A model generated the notes under the pieces. That model was not told where the DNA came from, did not search any database, and was given only the letters and a program-made list of their open reading frames with translations. DNA of 64,000 bases from Bacillus_AD sp047238185 (lineage in GTDB: Bacteria > Bacillota > Bacilli > Bacillales > DSM-1321). Positions 41,967-50,927 of this stretch are shown one piece after another (position 1 is the stretch's first letter; every line of letters begins with the position of its first letter). The translations under genes were made by a program, and so were the position numbers. The stretch spans positions 1,116,001 through 1,180,000 of the forward strand of contig NZ_JBDFMI010000006.1 in NCBI RefSeq assembly GCF_047238185.1, written 5' to 3'.

Positions 41967-43601
41967 ATGTCTATTTGTGCATGTCAATCTGTTAAAAAAA
42001 TGTTTGGCGGTACGCCAGTTTTTACTGATTTATCTTTTGAAGTACAGGAAAAAGATCGGATCGGGATTGTGGGACCGAATGGATGTGGAAAAAGTACGCT
42101 TTTGAAAATGGTTGCCGGGATCGAAAATCCGGATGACGGGATGGTCGCCATTAAAAAAGGGGCGTCTATCGGATATTTGGCCCAAATCCCAAATGTTCAG
42201 GATGGATGGACCTGCCGTGATGTATTGCTCTCAGCTTTTCAAGCCGTTACCGGTATTGAAGAAAAGATGAAGGAATTAGAGCAACGAATGGCAAAGGAGC
42301 AAGATCCGGAACAAGCAGATAAGCTGCTTAAAAGATATGGGGATATGCAAACAAAGTTTATGGAATTGGGAGGGTACGAAATTGAACCAAAAGTCGAAAA
42401 GGTGGCAAATGGGCTTCGTATTCACGATTTGCTTGATAGTCCTTTCGATACACTTAGCGGAGGGGAACGGACAAAAGTAAACTTGGCGTTCATGCTTCTC
42501 CAAAAACCGGATTTATTATTATTGGATGAACCGACCAACCATCTGGATATTTCAGCTGTAGAATGGCTGGAGCAATTTATTAAGTATTATGAAGGCACTG
42601 TTATGGTAGTCTCCCATGACCGTTATTTTCTCGATGCGGTTGTGTTTAAAATTTTCGATGTAGATGAGGGGGAGCTCGAAATCTATCATCATTCCTATTC
42701 GGAATTTGTCAAAGCGAAAGAGAAAAAAATGCTGGCGGAATTCCAGGAATTCCAAGAACAACAAAAGAAAATCAAAAAAATGAAAGAAGCAATAAAGAGG
42801 CTGCGGGACTGGGCCAATCGGGCAAATCCGCCAAGTGAATCGCTCCACAGACGTGCAACGAACATGCAGCGGGCCCTGGATAGGATGGAAATCAAAAAGA
42901 AACCGGTTCTTGACCGGAAAAAGATGAATCTGCAGTTCGATGCTGGAGCCAGAAGCGGCAAAGACGTCTTGCGGATGAGCGGAGCAGCGAAAATGTTCAA
43001 TGATGAGTTTCTATTCCATAGCGTCGATTTGCTGCTGCAATTTAAGCAGAGAGCATGTATTGTCGGAGATAATGGCACCGGGAAAAGTACATTATTGAAA
43101 ATAGCTTTGGGGGAAATGGAACAGGATGAAGGCGAAGTGAAAGTAGGAAGCAATGTAAAAATTGGCTATCTGTCCCAACATCATGCTTATTCAAATCCAA
43201 GAAAGACAGTAATAGATACGTTCCGAGAGGAGGTGCCGGTCAATGAAGGCGAGGCACGGCATATTCTAGCTCAATTCCTCTTCTACGGACCGGCTGTATT
43301 CCAAAGAACAGGAGGTTTGAGCGGAGGTGAACGGATGCGGCTGAAGTTAGCCCAGTTGATGCATAGCGATGTGAATTTCCTTGTATTGGATGAGCCCACT
43401 AATCATCTCGACATCGAATCTAAAGAGGTTCTCGAAAGTGCCCTTGAAACATTCGAAGGGACGATCTTAGCCGTATCGCACGACCGCTATTTTCTGAATA
43501 AATTGTTCACTAGAACCTTCTGGATAGAAGACGAAACAGTGCATACTTATGAAGGCCCATACGATTGGGCGAAGGAAAAGAGAAATTCCCTTCTTAAATA
43601 G
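41967..43601 (+). CDS. ABC-F family ATPase, possible ribosome-protection factor
   Basis: Soluble tandem ATPase of 544 residues that should act on the ribosome, not as a transporter (no membrane domain). First cassette: GPNGCGKST (36-44), LSGGERTKV, LLLLDEPTNHLD. Second: GDNGTGKST (about 367-375), LSGGERMRL, FLVLDEPTNHLD. Both have the ABC-F SHDRYFLD/N motif. The inter-cassette linker (about 225-330) is charged and helical, as needed to reach the P or E site. The leader with stacked terminators resembles those of antibiotic-induced ABC-F genes, which suggests resistance, but sequence alone does not tell the drug. AAAAGGAGA precedes the ATG. Confidence 0.87.
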   Translation: MSICACQSVKKMFGGTPVFTDLSFEVQEKDRIGIVGPNGCGKSTLLKMVAGIENPDDGMVAIKKGASIGYLAQIPNVQDGWTCRDVLLSAFQAVTGIEEKMKELEQRMAKEQDPEQADKLLKRYGDMQTKFMELGGYEIEPKVEKVANGLRIHDLLDSPFDTLSGGERTKVNLAFMLLQKPDLLLLDEPTNHLDISAVEWLEQFIKYYEGTVMVVSHDRYFLDAVVFKIFDVDEGELEIYHHSYSEFVKAKEKKMLAEFQEFQEQQKKIKKMKEAIKRLRDWANRANPPSESLHRRATNMQRALDRMEIKKKPVLDRKKMNLQFDAGARSGKDVLRMSGAAKMFNDEFLFHSVDLLLQFKQRACIVGDNGTGKSTLLKIALGEMEQDEGEVKVGSNVKIGYLSQHHAYSNPRKTVIDTFREEVPVNEGEARHILAQFLFYGPAVFQRTGGLSGGERMRLKLAQLMHSDVNFLVLDEPTNHLDIESKEVLESALETFEGTILAVSHDRYFLNKLFTRTFWIEDETVHTYEGPYDWAKEKRNSLLK

Positions 43602-43609
43602 TGAATTTT

Positions 43610-43646
43610 GAAAAGCCTGCCATCAGTCGTGGTGCAGGCTTTTCAT
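43610..43646 (+). terminator. Intrinsic terminator of the ABC-F gene
   Basis: Perfect stem GAAAAGCCTGC/GCAGGCTTTTC around 13 bases with a T-rich 3' arm. Confidence 0.8.
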
Positions 43647-43745
43647 GTTCAGTTTTGATTAAGAAGGAATTTAGTGAGGGAGATGGAATTTAACATATAG
43701 GGTGTATTGAAAAGTTTGTATTTCTTTGTAAGGAGGAGTATGACA

Positions 43746-44273
43746 ATGTTAAAACGTTTATTTATCGTTCTTATATTAGCATCATTATCTGGTTGCGATA
43801 ATGATAGCATTACAAATCACAAAACTGAACACAAGGAGAAGGAGATTGCCCTAGTTGCGAGTGAAAAAAATATCCCTATGAATTTTGATAGCAAGGCTAT
43901 GAGAAGAGAAGAAGTTCCTTTTTTTTCATATTTAATCAAAAAAGCCGAAAATCAAGCACAATATGAAGAACTTTGGCGAATGTTCCGGTTTGAAAAAGAA
44001 ATGCCTAAGGAGAATTTTAAGGAAAGTACCCTATTTTTCATTGGATTAAGGGAATCGGGAAGCTGTCCGTATAAAATGGAAAAGGCGAGCGTACAGCCGA
44101 AATACGATACATTGCGTTTTTACTTGGAAAGCCCGGAGGGGATATGTACAACAGATGCAACACCAAGAACTTTTGTCATAGAAGTTCCGCGAAAACAGGC
44201 TGAGAGTCTGAAGACAATCATGATCGTCGAAGGCAAGACAGAGACGCCGATTTCGATCGTCGGGAATGTGTGA
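43746..44273 (+). CDS. Lipoprotein of unknown function
   Basis: A 175-residue predicted lipoprotein; the signal peptide ends LASLSGC, so Cys17 is the anchor. The mature part has a domain with FFIGLRESGSCPY and ESPEGICTTDATPRTFVIEV. Two cysteines in that domain could form a disulfide. I do not recognise the family. The ATG at 43746 lies 8 bases after AAGGAGGA, better than ATG 43740. It directly precedes a tiny hydrophobic frame. Confidence 0.72.
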   Translation: MLKRLFIVLILASLSGCDNDSITNHKTEHKEKEIALVASEKNIPMNFDSKAMRREEVPFFSYLIKKAENQAQYEELWRMFRFEKEMPKENFKESTLFFIGLRESGSCPYKMEKASVQPKYDTLRFYLESPEGICTTDATPRTFVIEVPRKQAESLKTIMIVEGKTETPISIVGNV

Positions 44274-44372
44274 GTGAAACAAGTAGCTATCTGTATCATT
44301 TTTGCTTGCTTGTTCTTCATTATTGTTGGGAGCAGGATGCAAAAAAGAGGGGTGGACGGAATGAAAAGATGA
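44274..44372 (+). CDS. Possible 32-residue single-helix peptide
   Basis: A GTG immediately after the lipoprotein stop opens 32 codons: one hydrophobic helix (VAICIIFACLFFIIVGS) and a basic tail (RMQKRGVDGMKR). It has no ribosome site of its own and would depend on translational coupling. Tentative. Confidence 0.25.
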   Translation: MKQVAICIIFACLFFIIVGSRMQKRGVDGMKR

Positions 44373-44613
44373 ACAGATGGGGGCTGTCCGCTTCTTCCAG
44401 AAGGAAAGGAAAAAAGTTGCTTTAGAGATGCATGATAATGTTATTACTGTATTTGAACTGATATAAAATGGGGTAAGGCAGGTTACAAATGAATATAGTA
44501 TGATAGTAGTTTAAGATACATATAGCTTCCGACTGTTAAAATAAGGATAGGGAAATAGCGTTTGAAAAAGATTACCGCACCTGATTGAATCAGAAGATAT
44601 CAAATGGAAAGTA

Positions 44614-45234
44614 GTGAAAGCAATGATCAAAAAAACATACAGCAATGAATGGCATAAGTTTACTTCCTTTTATCGCAACTATTTTATAGTATGTGTTGTC
44701 CTCTTTTTGGCTATTGTCATACTGACTGTGGTCGGTACAAAATCACTGGACAGGAAGACTGTGGAAGATATGATGGCCGGGATTATGAAAAGCTTTGAGG
44801 ATAAAGGGATGCTGCAGGAGCAGGCAGCTTATATCACGATGTTTAAAATATTTTTTAATAATTTGTTTGCGTGTATATTGGCGATTGTTTTTGGCTTTAT
44901 CCCATACGTGCTGCCTTTAGTGGTCCTTATAGGCAATGGAGCCGTTGTAGGAGTCCTTTTGGGAGCCATTTCTTTAAACGGGGGCTCCATAGCATCTTGG
45001 GTACTGAGAGGATTGGTCCCTCATGGCATCACAGAAATGACAGCTGTACTGTTATCGATTGGAATCGGCCTTTTTATTAGCACATGGCTTGTTAAAAAAA
45101 TAGCAGGAAAAGAAACGAAAACCTTTGGCACTGTTGTAAAAATGGTTGCACAAACATTTATCGCAGTTATCCTGCCGCTTCTTGTTATTTCCGCTGTTAT
45201 TGAAGTATATATCACTCCATTGTTTTTAACATAA
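44614..45234 (+). CDS. spoIIM: Stage II sporulation protein M family (SpoIIM)
   Basis: A 206-residue membrane protein with about five helices and the SpoIIM/DUF95 hallmark NGAVVGVLLGAI...GLVPHGITEMTAVLLS. SpoIIM acts with SpoIID and SpoIIP in septal peptidoglycan removal during engulfment. It is expected in the mother cell under sigma-E. No spoIID or spoIIP is adjacent, so it could instead be the related non-sporulation paralogue found in many Bacilli. The start is uncertain: GTG 44614 or ATG 44623. Confidence 0.8.
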   Translation: MKAMIKKTYSNEWHKFTSFYRNYFIVCVVLFLAIVILTVVGTKSLDRKTVEDMMAGIMKSFEDKGMLQEQAAYITMFKIFFNNLFACILAIVFGFIPYVLPLVVLIGNGAVVGVLLGAISLNGGSIASWVLRGLVPHGITEMTAVLLSIGIGLFISTWLVKKIAGKETKTFGTVVKMVAQTFIAVILPLLVISAVIEVYITPLFLT

Positions 45235-45281
45235 TAAGGAGTACAGTGACCACAATCTTTGGATTTCCTGATTGCTATCGG

Positions 45282-45309
45282 GCAGCCTTTTTCGGATAGG
45301 CTGCTTTTT
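45282..45309 (+). terminator. Intrinsic terminator after spoIIM
   Basis: GCAGCC pairs with GGCTGC around 11 bases, followed by TTTTT. Confidence 0.78.
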
Positions 45310-45375
45310 ACTGCTGCGGAAAATCGTTTCTCACCCTGCTTCGAGCATACTTCATTGCAGACTCCAATCAGACTA

Positions 45376-45648
45376 TTAATTGGAAATTTTGAATTCCTGA
45401 AATCCTTTCGGTTCGGACAGGTCGTTTAGTGTAACATGGTCAACTTTGGAAAAGCGGGGGCCTTCCGATATTTTGCGGATAAAGAGTTCCATTTTCTGAT
45501 CTGGCCCTTCTGCTTCCAGTTCGACATCGCCATCATTAGTGTTGCGGACCCACCCTTTTATATCGTTTGCAACAGCTGTCGTTTGCGTAAAGAACCGGAA
45601 GCCTACCCCTTGGACATGGCCTTGGATTTTCATTGAAACAGTGCGCAT
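45376..45648 (-). CDS. acyP: Acylphosphatase
   Basis: Hydrolyses acyl phosphates such as carbamoyl phosphate and 1,3-bisphosphoglycerate. At 90 residues it has the family length, with the phosphate cradle GHVQGVGFRFF (catalytic Arg18) and the catalytic Asn in GWVRNTNDGDVE. All conserved residues seem intact. A stand-alone leftward gene. Confidence 0.95.
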   Translation of the reverse strand: MRTVSMKIQGHVQGVGFRFFTQTTAVANDIKGWVRNTNDGDVELEAEGPDQKMELFIRKISEGPRFSKVDHVTLNDLSEPKGFQEFKISN

Positions 45649-45781
45649 TTTATCATCCTTTCTCTATATATGTTCATTTATATAGTATCACATAGCACCC
45701 ATTGGCCTTCTTTAAACAAACAGTATTTTCCATAGATGTGTTAAAATGATAGCGAATCGATTAGCAAGGGGGAAGAGAAGA

Positions 45782-46522
45782 ATGAGATTGGAGAATAGAA
45801 TAGCGATTATTACGGGAGGGGCAAAAGGAATCGGGTGGGAAGCCGTGAAGCTTTTCTTGAAGGAAGGAGCGCAAGTAGCAATCGCTGATTTCAACGTCGA
45901 GCAAATGGATGCTCGTTTGCAGGATTTGTCCGAGTATAAAGGAAGAGTTGCTTTCTTTCAGGTTGATGTGGCAAAACGTGAAAGCGTTAATAATATGGTC
46001 CGCGCAGTGGCGGAACGTTTCGGCGGAATAGACATTCTCGTCAATAATGCGGGCATTACGAGAGATGCAATGCTGTCCAAAATGAAGCCGGAAGATTTTC
46101 AGGCTGTGATCAATGTGAATTTGACCGGCGTTTTCCATTGTACACAAGCATCACTGCCTTATTTGGCAGCCAGCAGCCATGGAAGGATTATTAATACATC
46201 TTCCGCTGCTGGAGTGAACGGCAATATCGGACAGACCAATTATGCCGCAGCCAAGGCAGGATTGATCGGGATGACAAAAACATGGGCGAAAGAGCTTGGA
46301 AGAAAGGGGATTACCGTAAATGCGGTCGCTCCCGGCTTCATCGAAACAGCCATGATCGAAAGTGTCCCAGAGCATTTATTGTCACAGGTAAAAAATATAG
46401 TGTCACTACAGCATTTAGGCAAGCCGGAAGATATTGCGCACGCCTATCTCTTCCTGGCTTCCCAGGAAGCGAAATATATCAGCGGTACGGTGATTGAAGT
46501 GGACGGGGGATTAATGATGTAA
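45782..46522 (+). CDS. Short-chain dehydrogenase, FabG-like
   Basis: A 246-residue SDR with TGGAKGIG nucleotide loop, NNAGITRD, the Ser-Tyr-Lys triad (NTSSAAGVNGN and NYAAAKAGLIGMTKTWAKE) and VDGG near the end. The N-N-A-G-I-T-R-D and AKAGLIGMTK strings resemble 3-oxoacyl-ACP reductase FabG, but with no fab genes nearby it may act on another keto substrate such as acetoacetyl-CoA. ATG 45782 follows AAGGGGGAAG; an upstream ATG at 45746 lacks one. Confidence 0.88.
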   Translation: MRLENRIAIITGGAKGIGWEAVKLFLKEGAQVAIADFNVEQMDARLQDLSEYKGRVAFFQVDVAKRESVNNMVRAVAERFGGIDILVNNAGITRDAMLSKMKPEDFQAVINVNLTGVFHCTQASLPYLAASSHGRIINTSSAAGVNGNIGQTNYAAAKAGLIGMTKTWAKELGRKGITVNAVAPGFIETAMIESVPEHLLSQVKNIVSLQHLGKPEDIAHAYLFLASQEAKYISGTVIEVDGGLMM

Positions 46523-46526
46523 AAGG

Positions 46527-46567
46527 AAGGAGGCAGAGCAACTCCAGCAAATTCCTGCCTCCTTTTT
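46527..46567. terminator. Terminator between convergent SDR and DUF554 genes
   Basis: AAGGAGGCAG pairs with CTGCCTCCTT across a 19-base loop, with a T-rich end. Confidence 0.78.
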
Positions 46568-46570
46568 GCG

Positions 46571-47254
46571 TTAAAATCCGCATACATGCTTTAATCCCAT
46601 AAATAAGGGCGGTACAAGCAAAGCGGGTAAAAGATTCATCGTTTTGATCTGCTTAATGCCTAATATGCTAATCCCTGAGCTAAGGATCAGGACGCCTCCG
46701 ATAATCGATATTTCAGTCAAGAGTTCAGTTGTAAGGAGCGGCTCTATAGCCCCTGCCAGAACATAGAAAAAACCTTGCCAGCAAAAAAGGACGATGGCTG
46801 AAAAAGCGATACCTAGACCGAATGAAGAGGCGAGTACAATCGAAGTGACACCATCCAGGATCGCGTTGGTAAATAGATAAGTATGATTCCCTTTTAACGC
46901 GCTTTCTATCGGCCCTACAATGGACAATGTACCGACGCAAAATAAAATAATGGCAGTGGACAAACCTTCAGCTGCAGTCCCTTTTGAAAATATAGAAACT
47001 ACTTTTTTGAAATGTGATTCAAAGTCCATTTTTTCTCCTGCTAGTCCGCCGATAGCCAGGCTGGCGATAAAAAGGACCGGATAATGGCTGGCAGGCATAT
47101 ATTTGACAATGGAACTGATGCCAAGCGCCATGGCCGCCAAACCCATTGCTTGCATAAGGATTTCATGGTAGGACTCCTTGATCCCTTTTTTGAAAATGCT
47201 GCCTATTAGGCTCCCTGCCAGAATCGTTCCGCAATTGACCAATGTTCCTATCAT
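46571..47254 (-). CDS. DUF554 family membrane protein
   Basis: A 227-residue integral membrane protein with about seven helices. It opens MIGTLVNCGTILAGSLIGSIFKKGI and contains GTLSIVGPIESALKG and FTNAILDGVTSIVLASSFG, which mark the DUF554 (YqgA/YdfK) family. A transport function has been guessed for the family but no substrate is established. It lies downstream of the MerR regulator, separated by a terminator hairpin, so it may be cotranscribed only by read-through. Confidence 0.85.
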   Translation of the reverse strand: MIGTLVNCGTILAGSLIGSIFKKGIKESYHEILMQAMGLAAMALGISSIVKYMPASHYPVLFIASLAIGGLAGEKMDFESHFKKVVSIFSKGTAAEGLSTAIILFCVGTLSIVGPIESALKGNHTYLFTNAILDGVTSIVLASSFGLGIAFSAIVLFCWQGFFYVLAGAIEPLLTTELLTEISIIGGVLILSSGISILGIKQIKTMNLLPALLVPPLFMGLKHVCGF

Positions 47255-47280
47255 ATAATTCTCTCCTTATTTTGTAGATA

Positions 47281-47312
47281 AAAAAAGAATAAACCCTCCA
47301 GTTACTGGAGGG
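47281..47312 (-). terminator. Terminator of the MerR gene
   Basis: On the minus strand CCCTCCAG pairs with CTGGAGGG around a tiny loop, then TTTATTCTTTTTT. It stands between the MerR stop and the DUF554 start. Confidence 0.75.
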
Positions 47313-48134
47313 TCAATTTTTTTTAACCAATAGCTGTATTTCTGTAATGAATTTTGAGGTATCATTGGTGAAACCATAATCGATTAACGTGATCTCTAAA
47401 GCGTCCTCTTCAAGTGTATATCCGTTTTCGGAAACGTAATCCATAAGCCGTTTGTAATAAGGTGCCGCATCTTTGTGTGTCCCTTGAAACCTGATGGACA
47501 GATAGTTTCCCCCAGACAGTACCTTGGCTTCTTTAATAGGTTCTTTTTCTTGATTGACCATAATGAATAGGGAGCTGTATTCATCGAAGCTCAACGCATG
47601 CAAGTTTTTAACTGAAATGGACAGGCCGACCTCCCCAAGAAAAATAGCGGATTTCATATTAGCGTTGTTCTCCAATAATCGGATAAACATTTCTAAATTG
47701 TGGTCCTTATGAATCCTTTCCTTCAGCAGGACGATGGTTCGTTCCGGCAATTGTATTTCCTGGATGGCCCCCAATTTGATTGTCCCGGCCGCATCCGTTA
47801 TGAGCCGGATCCTTCTTTCCAGCTTTTTTTGTATCTGGTTAAATTCCTTTAATTTTTGTTCGGTTACCTGTTGCTGCTCTTCTAAAAGCAATAAAATATG
47901 GTCGATGTCTCGATTTTCTAAAAAGAGTTTAATATTCTTCAGCGGAACATTGAGAGACTTAAGATACATAATTGTATTCAACTGCTCGAATTGATCGATT
48001 GTGTAGCGGCGGTAGCCGGAAGAAGAATCAACCGATTGCGGTTTGAAAAGGCCGATTTTATCGTAATATCTCAGGGTGCGGATATCAATTTGAAAAAGCT
48101 TGGATATTTCCCCTATTAAAAATGTATTTTCCAT
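47313..48134 (-). CDS. MerR-family regulator with GyrI-like ligand domain (BmrR type)
   Basis: A 273-residue regulator: N-terminal MerR winged HTH (FLIGEISKLFQIDIRTLRYYDKIGLFKP), a coiled-coil dimer helix (about 75-120, LLLLEEQQQVTEQKLKEFNQIQKKLERRI), and a C-terminal effector-binding domain of the GyrI/BmrR type. Such proteins bind lipophilic cations and activate exporters. No exporter is adjacent; the downstream DUF554 gene is the nearest candidate target. The Met at 48134 has AGGAGA at the right distance; an earlier Met would add eight residues. Confidence 0.88.
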   Translation of the reverse strand: MENTFLIGEISKLFQIDIRTLRYYDKIGLFKPQSVDSSSGYRRYTIDQFEQLNTIMYLKSLNVPLKNIKLFLENRDIDHILLLLEEQQQVTEQKLKEFNQIQKKLERRIRLITDAAGTIKLGAIQEIQLPERTIVLLKERIHKDHNLEMFIRLLENNANMKSAIFLGEVGLSISVKNLHALSFDEYSSLFIMVNQEKEPIKEAKVLSGGNYLSIRFQGTHKDAAPYYKRLMDYVSENGYTLEEDALEITLIDYGFTNDTSKFITEIQLLVKKN

Positions 48135-48326
48135 TTTGTGTCTCCTGTATAAACTCATTGTATCGCAAGTATATCAAATCTGATGCCCAAAAAGGGAAAC
48201 TGGACAGCAGGAGAGAATTAGTAGAGTTAGGAAAGTGGATAGAGTGATTGCTTCAGAGTTTGTACGTACATATTGAAAGAGCGGTGATTCAACATGAATA
48301 CTGCGCTAAGAAACGGAGAGCAGGAA

Positions 48327-48875
48327 ATGGGCATAAAAGCAATAGAGGCAATATTCTTGGATAGGGATGGCACTATCGGAGGGGATGATACAGTGCATTA
48401 TCCTGGTTCCTTCAAACTGTTCCCTTTTACAGTGGACATGATACAAAAATTAAAGAACGATGGAATCAAAGTATTCTCATTCACCAATCAACCGGGAATC
48501 GCTAACAAGGAAGCCTCAGAGGAATCATTTTATGAGGAATTAAAGGGATTTGGGTTCAATGATGTTTTTCTTTGCCCCCATAAACCAGAGGATCGCTGCC
48601 CCTGCAGAAAACCGGAGGCGGGCATGCTGCTGAAATGTGCCGACATGTATTCTCTCAAACTGGATCAATGTGTGGTAATAGGGGACAGATGGAGCGATAT
48701 GGCAGCAGCCTCCAAAACGGAATCCATCAAAATTCTAGTAAAAACCGGTGCCGGCAACAATACCTTATTGGAACATAGCAATAAAGTAGGAGATGTGGAT
48801 TTTATTGCCGAAGATTTAAAGGAAGCGATAGAGTGGCTATATAGAAAGTACAGGCTGGAGCAAGTGCTTAGATGA
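48327..48875 (+). CDS. HAD-IIIA phosphatase (GmhB / histidinol-phosphatase-like)
   Basis: A 182-residue HAD hydrolase. Motif I is FLDRDGT with nucleophile Asp12 and acid/base Asp14; motif II is FTNQPG; motif IV is VIGDRWSDM. The zinc-binding Cys/His set CPHKPEDRCPCRKP is typical of the GmhB-like group acting on sugar bisphosphates, though no heptose pathway is seen. ATG 48327 with GGAG 8 bases upstream is preferred; ATG 48294 would add 11 residues. Confidence 0.85.
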   Translation: MGIKAIEAIFLDRDGTIGGDDTVHYPGSFKLFPFTVDMIQKLKNDGIKVFSFTNQPGIANKEASEESFYEELKGFGFNDVFLCPHKPEDRCPCRKPEAGMLLKCADMYSLKLDQCVVIGDRWSDMAAASKTESIKILVKTGAGNNTLLEHSNKVGDVDFIAEDLKEAIEWLYRKYRLEQVLR

Positions 48876-48879
48876 AAAT

Positions 48880-48911
48880 AAGGAAGACTGCAACAGCAGG
48901 ATCTTCCTTTC
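48880..48911. terminator. Weak terminator-like hairpin after the HAD gene
   Basis: AAGGAAGA pairs with TCTTCCTT around a 14-base loop; the T tail is short. Confidence 0.55.
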
Positions 48912-48968
48912 TAATGAGTAGGGCAATAACAATTCTATATGTATACTGGCCGATGCAAGCAAAGTCCT

Positions 48969-49517
48969 TTATTTAACAAAGGTATTGAGCATATCTTCTT
49001 CGATCTCTTTCCAAATGGCAGGATCTGTTGTATACAGCTTACCCATTTTACCGATAAAGGCTTTGAAAGAATCTTCATATGCGGGATCCTCTTTTGCAGG
49101 AAGTTCAGCGCTGTAGGCTGTGACTTTCTCTTGGACAGACTTCGCTCTTGGCCCCCATTTGGCCACTTCATTGCCTTCTTCATCTGCCAATACAATAATC
49201 GGGATGGAGCGTGCTGTTCCGTTGGTCAAATATTGGTCCATTAAGTCAAGGTTTTCATCTCTGATTAAGTAAGTCGATTTCAGGTCGGCAGCTTCTGCAA
49301 TCGCCATAAAAATAGGAAGATTCACCATTGCATCGCCACACCAATCTGCCGTAAGAATAAGTGCATGCAATTTTTCCCCTTTTAACTGCTTTACTTTATC
49401 AGGTGAGTGAAGGGAAAATCGTTCCTTAATGCTCAACAAATTTTCTTTGTTCGCCTGCATATAATCGATATATTCCTGCTGTGTAAATCCTTTTCCGTAC
49501 CATTTACGTAAATCCAT
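48969..49517 (-). CDS. Thioredoxin-family protein with single-cysteine WCGDA motif
   Basis: A 182-residue thioredoxin-fold protein. The usual CXXC is replaced by ADWCGDAMVNLP, with one cysteine, and the cis-Pro loop is in ARSIPIIVLADEEG. Family members of this length occur in many Bacilli with no settled function; a monothiol or bacillithiol-linked role is possible. It converges on the HAD gene and stands alone. Confidence 0.8.
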   Translation of the reverse strand: MDLRKWYGKGFTQQEYIDYMQANKENLLSIKERFSLHSPDKVKQLKGEKLHALILTADWCGDAMVNLPIFMAIAEAADLKSTYLIRDENLDLMDQYLTNGTARSIPIIVLADEEGNEVAKWGPRAKSVQEKVTAYSAELPAKEDPAYEDSFKAFIGKMGKLYTTDPAIWKEIEEDMLNTFVK

Positions 49518-49617
49518 TCTCTTTCCTCCTTATTGGTTGTTTTACTTATCATACAGAAAATTCCGTCAGATAAGATTGGTATAAGACTAGCATGAAAAAT
49601 GCTATTTTATAAGTTTT

Positions 49618-49645
49618 TTGCATTTAATAGATTATTTGGTATAAT
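49618..49645 (+). promoter_or_regulatory. Promoter of the thiamine-precursor transport operon
   Basis: TTGCAT (49618-49623), 16 bases, then an extended -10, TGGTATAAT (TATAAT at 49640-49645). It lies just upstream of the second TPP riboswitch. Confidence 0.7.
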
Positions 49646-49671
49646 GACGATGAAAAGTCTATACTAATTCA

Positions 49672-49770
49672 ATTCATGTGGAGGGGCCGGTGTTGCCGGC
49701 TGAGATTGCATCCAAGCAGATGCTGACTCTTTGAACCTGATCTGGGTTATGCCAGCGGAGGGAACATTTA
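49672..49770 (+). promoter_or_regulatory. TPP riboswitch of the transport operon
   Basis: THI-box blocks are clear: GGGGCCGGTG, GGCTGAGA, ACCTGATCTGGGTTATGCCAGC and GGAGGGAAC. It differs from the first riboswitch in its variable arm. With the terminator at 49804-49833 it should shut off the transporter when TPP is plentiful. Confidence 0.95.
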
Positions 49771-49803
49771 TTACAGCTAGTGATACTATGTAATGTATGC
49801 TCG

Positions 49804-49833
49804 CGTCCGAAAACATATTTCGGGCGTTTTTTT
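49804..49833 (+). terminator. Riboswitch-controlled terminator before thiY
   Basis: CGTCCGAAA pairs with TTTCGGGCG (one G-U), followed by T7. Confidence 0.85.
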
Positions 49834-49912
49834 ATGTTTTCGATGAGGGTTATCGATTCCACTAAGGTGAAACACACCGCATGTTTGAATAGGCGAAGAG
49901 GAGGAACAATAA

Positions 49913-50905
49913 GTGAAGAAGATGATTTTGGTTTTGTTGGCGGCTTTGCTAGTATTGGCGGGCTGTAGCAGTACAAAAGAACAATCATCCGAAAAAAAGG
50001 ATGGATTGAAAAAAGTGACAGTTGTTCTTGATTGGACGCCCAATACGAATCATACAGGATTATATGTGGCGAAAGAAAAAGGGTATTTCAAAGAGCAGGG
50101 GCTGGACGTCGATATTATCAAGCCAGGCGAAGCAGGAGCGGACCAATTGGTCGCCTCCGGAAAGGCAGATTTCGGAATCGGCTATCAGGAAGGATTAACG
50201 CAGGCACGTACACAGGGAGTGCCGATTGTTTCGATTGCTGCAATCATTCAACATAACACGTCTGGTTTTGCATCGCCTGCCGGCAAAAACATTAAAAGCC
50301 CAAAGGATTTTGAAGGAAAGAAATACGGCGGCTATGGAGCTCCTGTCGAGGAAGCAATCATGAAATCCATAATGGAAAAGGACCATGCCGATGTGAAGAA
50401 AGTCGATATCATGAACATTGGGGATACCGATTATTTCACTGCTGTTAAAAGGGATATTGATTTTGCCTGGATCTATTACGCTTGGACAGGGATTGAAGCA
50501 GAGCTTAGAGGAGAAAAGCTGAACATGCTTTATGTGAAAGACTACAGCGATAAATTGGATTACTATACACCAGTACTGACGGCAAGCGAGAAACTGATTG
50601 CGAAAGACCCGGATATGGTCAAAGCATTTGTCGCAGCCACATCAAAGGGCTATGAATATGCGATTTCGGAGCCGGATAAAGCGGCTGAGATATTGTCTAA
50701 GGCAGAGCCGGATTTGGATAAGGACCTTGTGAAGAAAAGCCAGGAGTGGCTAGCCTCACGTTACCGGGATGACGCAGAACAATGGGGAGTCCAAAAACTG
50801 TCCGTTTGGAAGAATTATGGTGAATGGATGAAGGAAAATAAACTTCTTGAAGGTGATTTCAATCCGAAAGAAGCATTCACAAATGAATTTTTACCGAAAA
50901 AATAA
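49913..50905 (+). CDS. thiY: ThiY-like pyrimidine-precursor binding lipoprotein
   Basis: Binding lipoprotein of an ABC importer for a thiamine pyrimidine precursor such as N-formyl-4-amino-5-aminomethyl-2-methylpyrimidine. 330 residues; lipobox LAGC (Cys18). The mature protein has the THI5/NMT1-like pattern VVLDWTPNTNHTGLYVAKEKGYF, GIGYQEGLTQAR and DFAWIYYAWTG, with aromatics that stack on the pyrimidine in the family. GTG start with GAGGAGG upstream. The TPP riboswitch directly before it supports the assignment. Confidence 0.92.
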   Translation: MKKMILVLLAALLVLAGCSSTKEQSSEKKDGLKKVTVVLDWTPNTNHTGLYVAKEKGYFKEQGLDVDIIKPGEAGADQLVASGKADFGIGYQEGLTQARTQGVPIVSIAAIIQHNTSGFASPAGKNIKSPKDFEGKKYGGYGAPVEEAIMKSIMEKDHADVKKVDIMNIGDTDYFTAVKRDIDFAWIYYAWTGIEAELRGEKLNMLYVKDYSDKLDYYTPVLTASEKLIAKDPDMVKAFVAATSKGYEYAISEPDKAAEILSKAEPDLDKDLVKKSQEWLASRYRDDAEQWGVQKLSVWKNYGEWMKENKLLEGDFNPKEAFTNEFLPKK

Positions 50906-50927
50906 ATGATGAACTGGAGGAACTGAC

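Noticed and set aside
41893..42105. Frame beginning MMEKPWQC inside ABC-F leader terminator 3
   Set aside because: It has no ribosome site and overlaps the ABC-F gene out of frame; the sequence is explained by the terminator stem.
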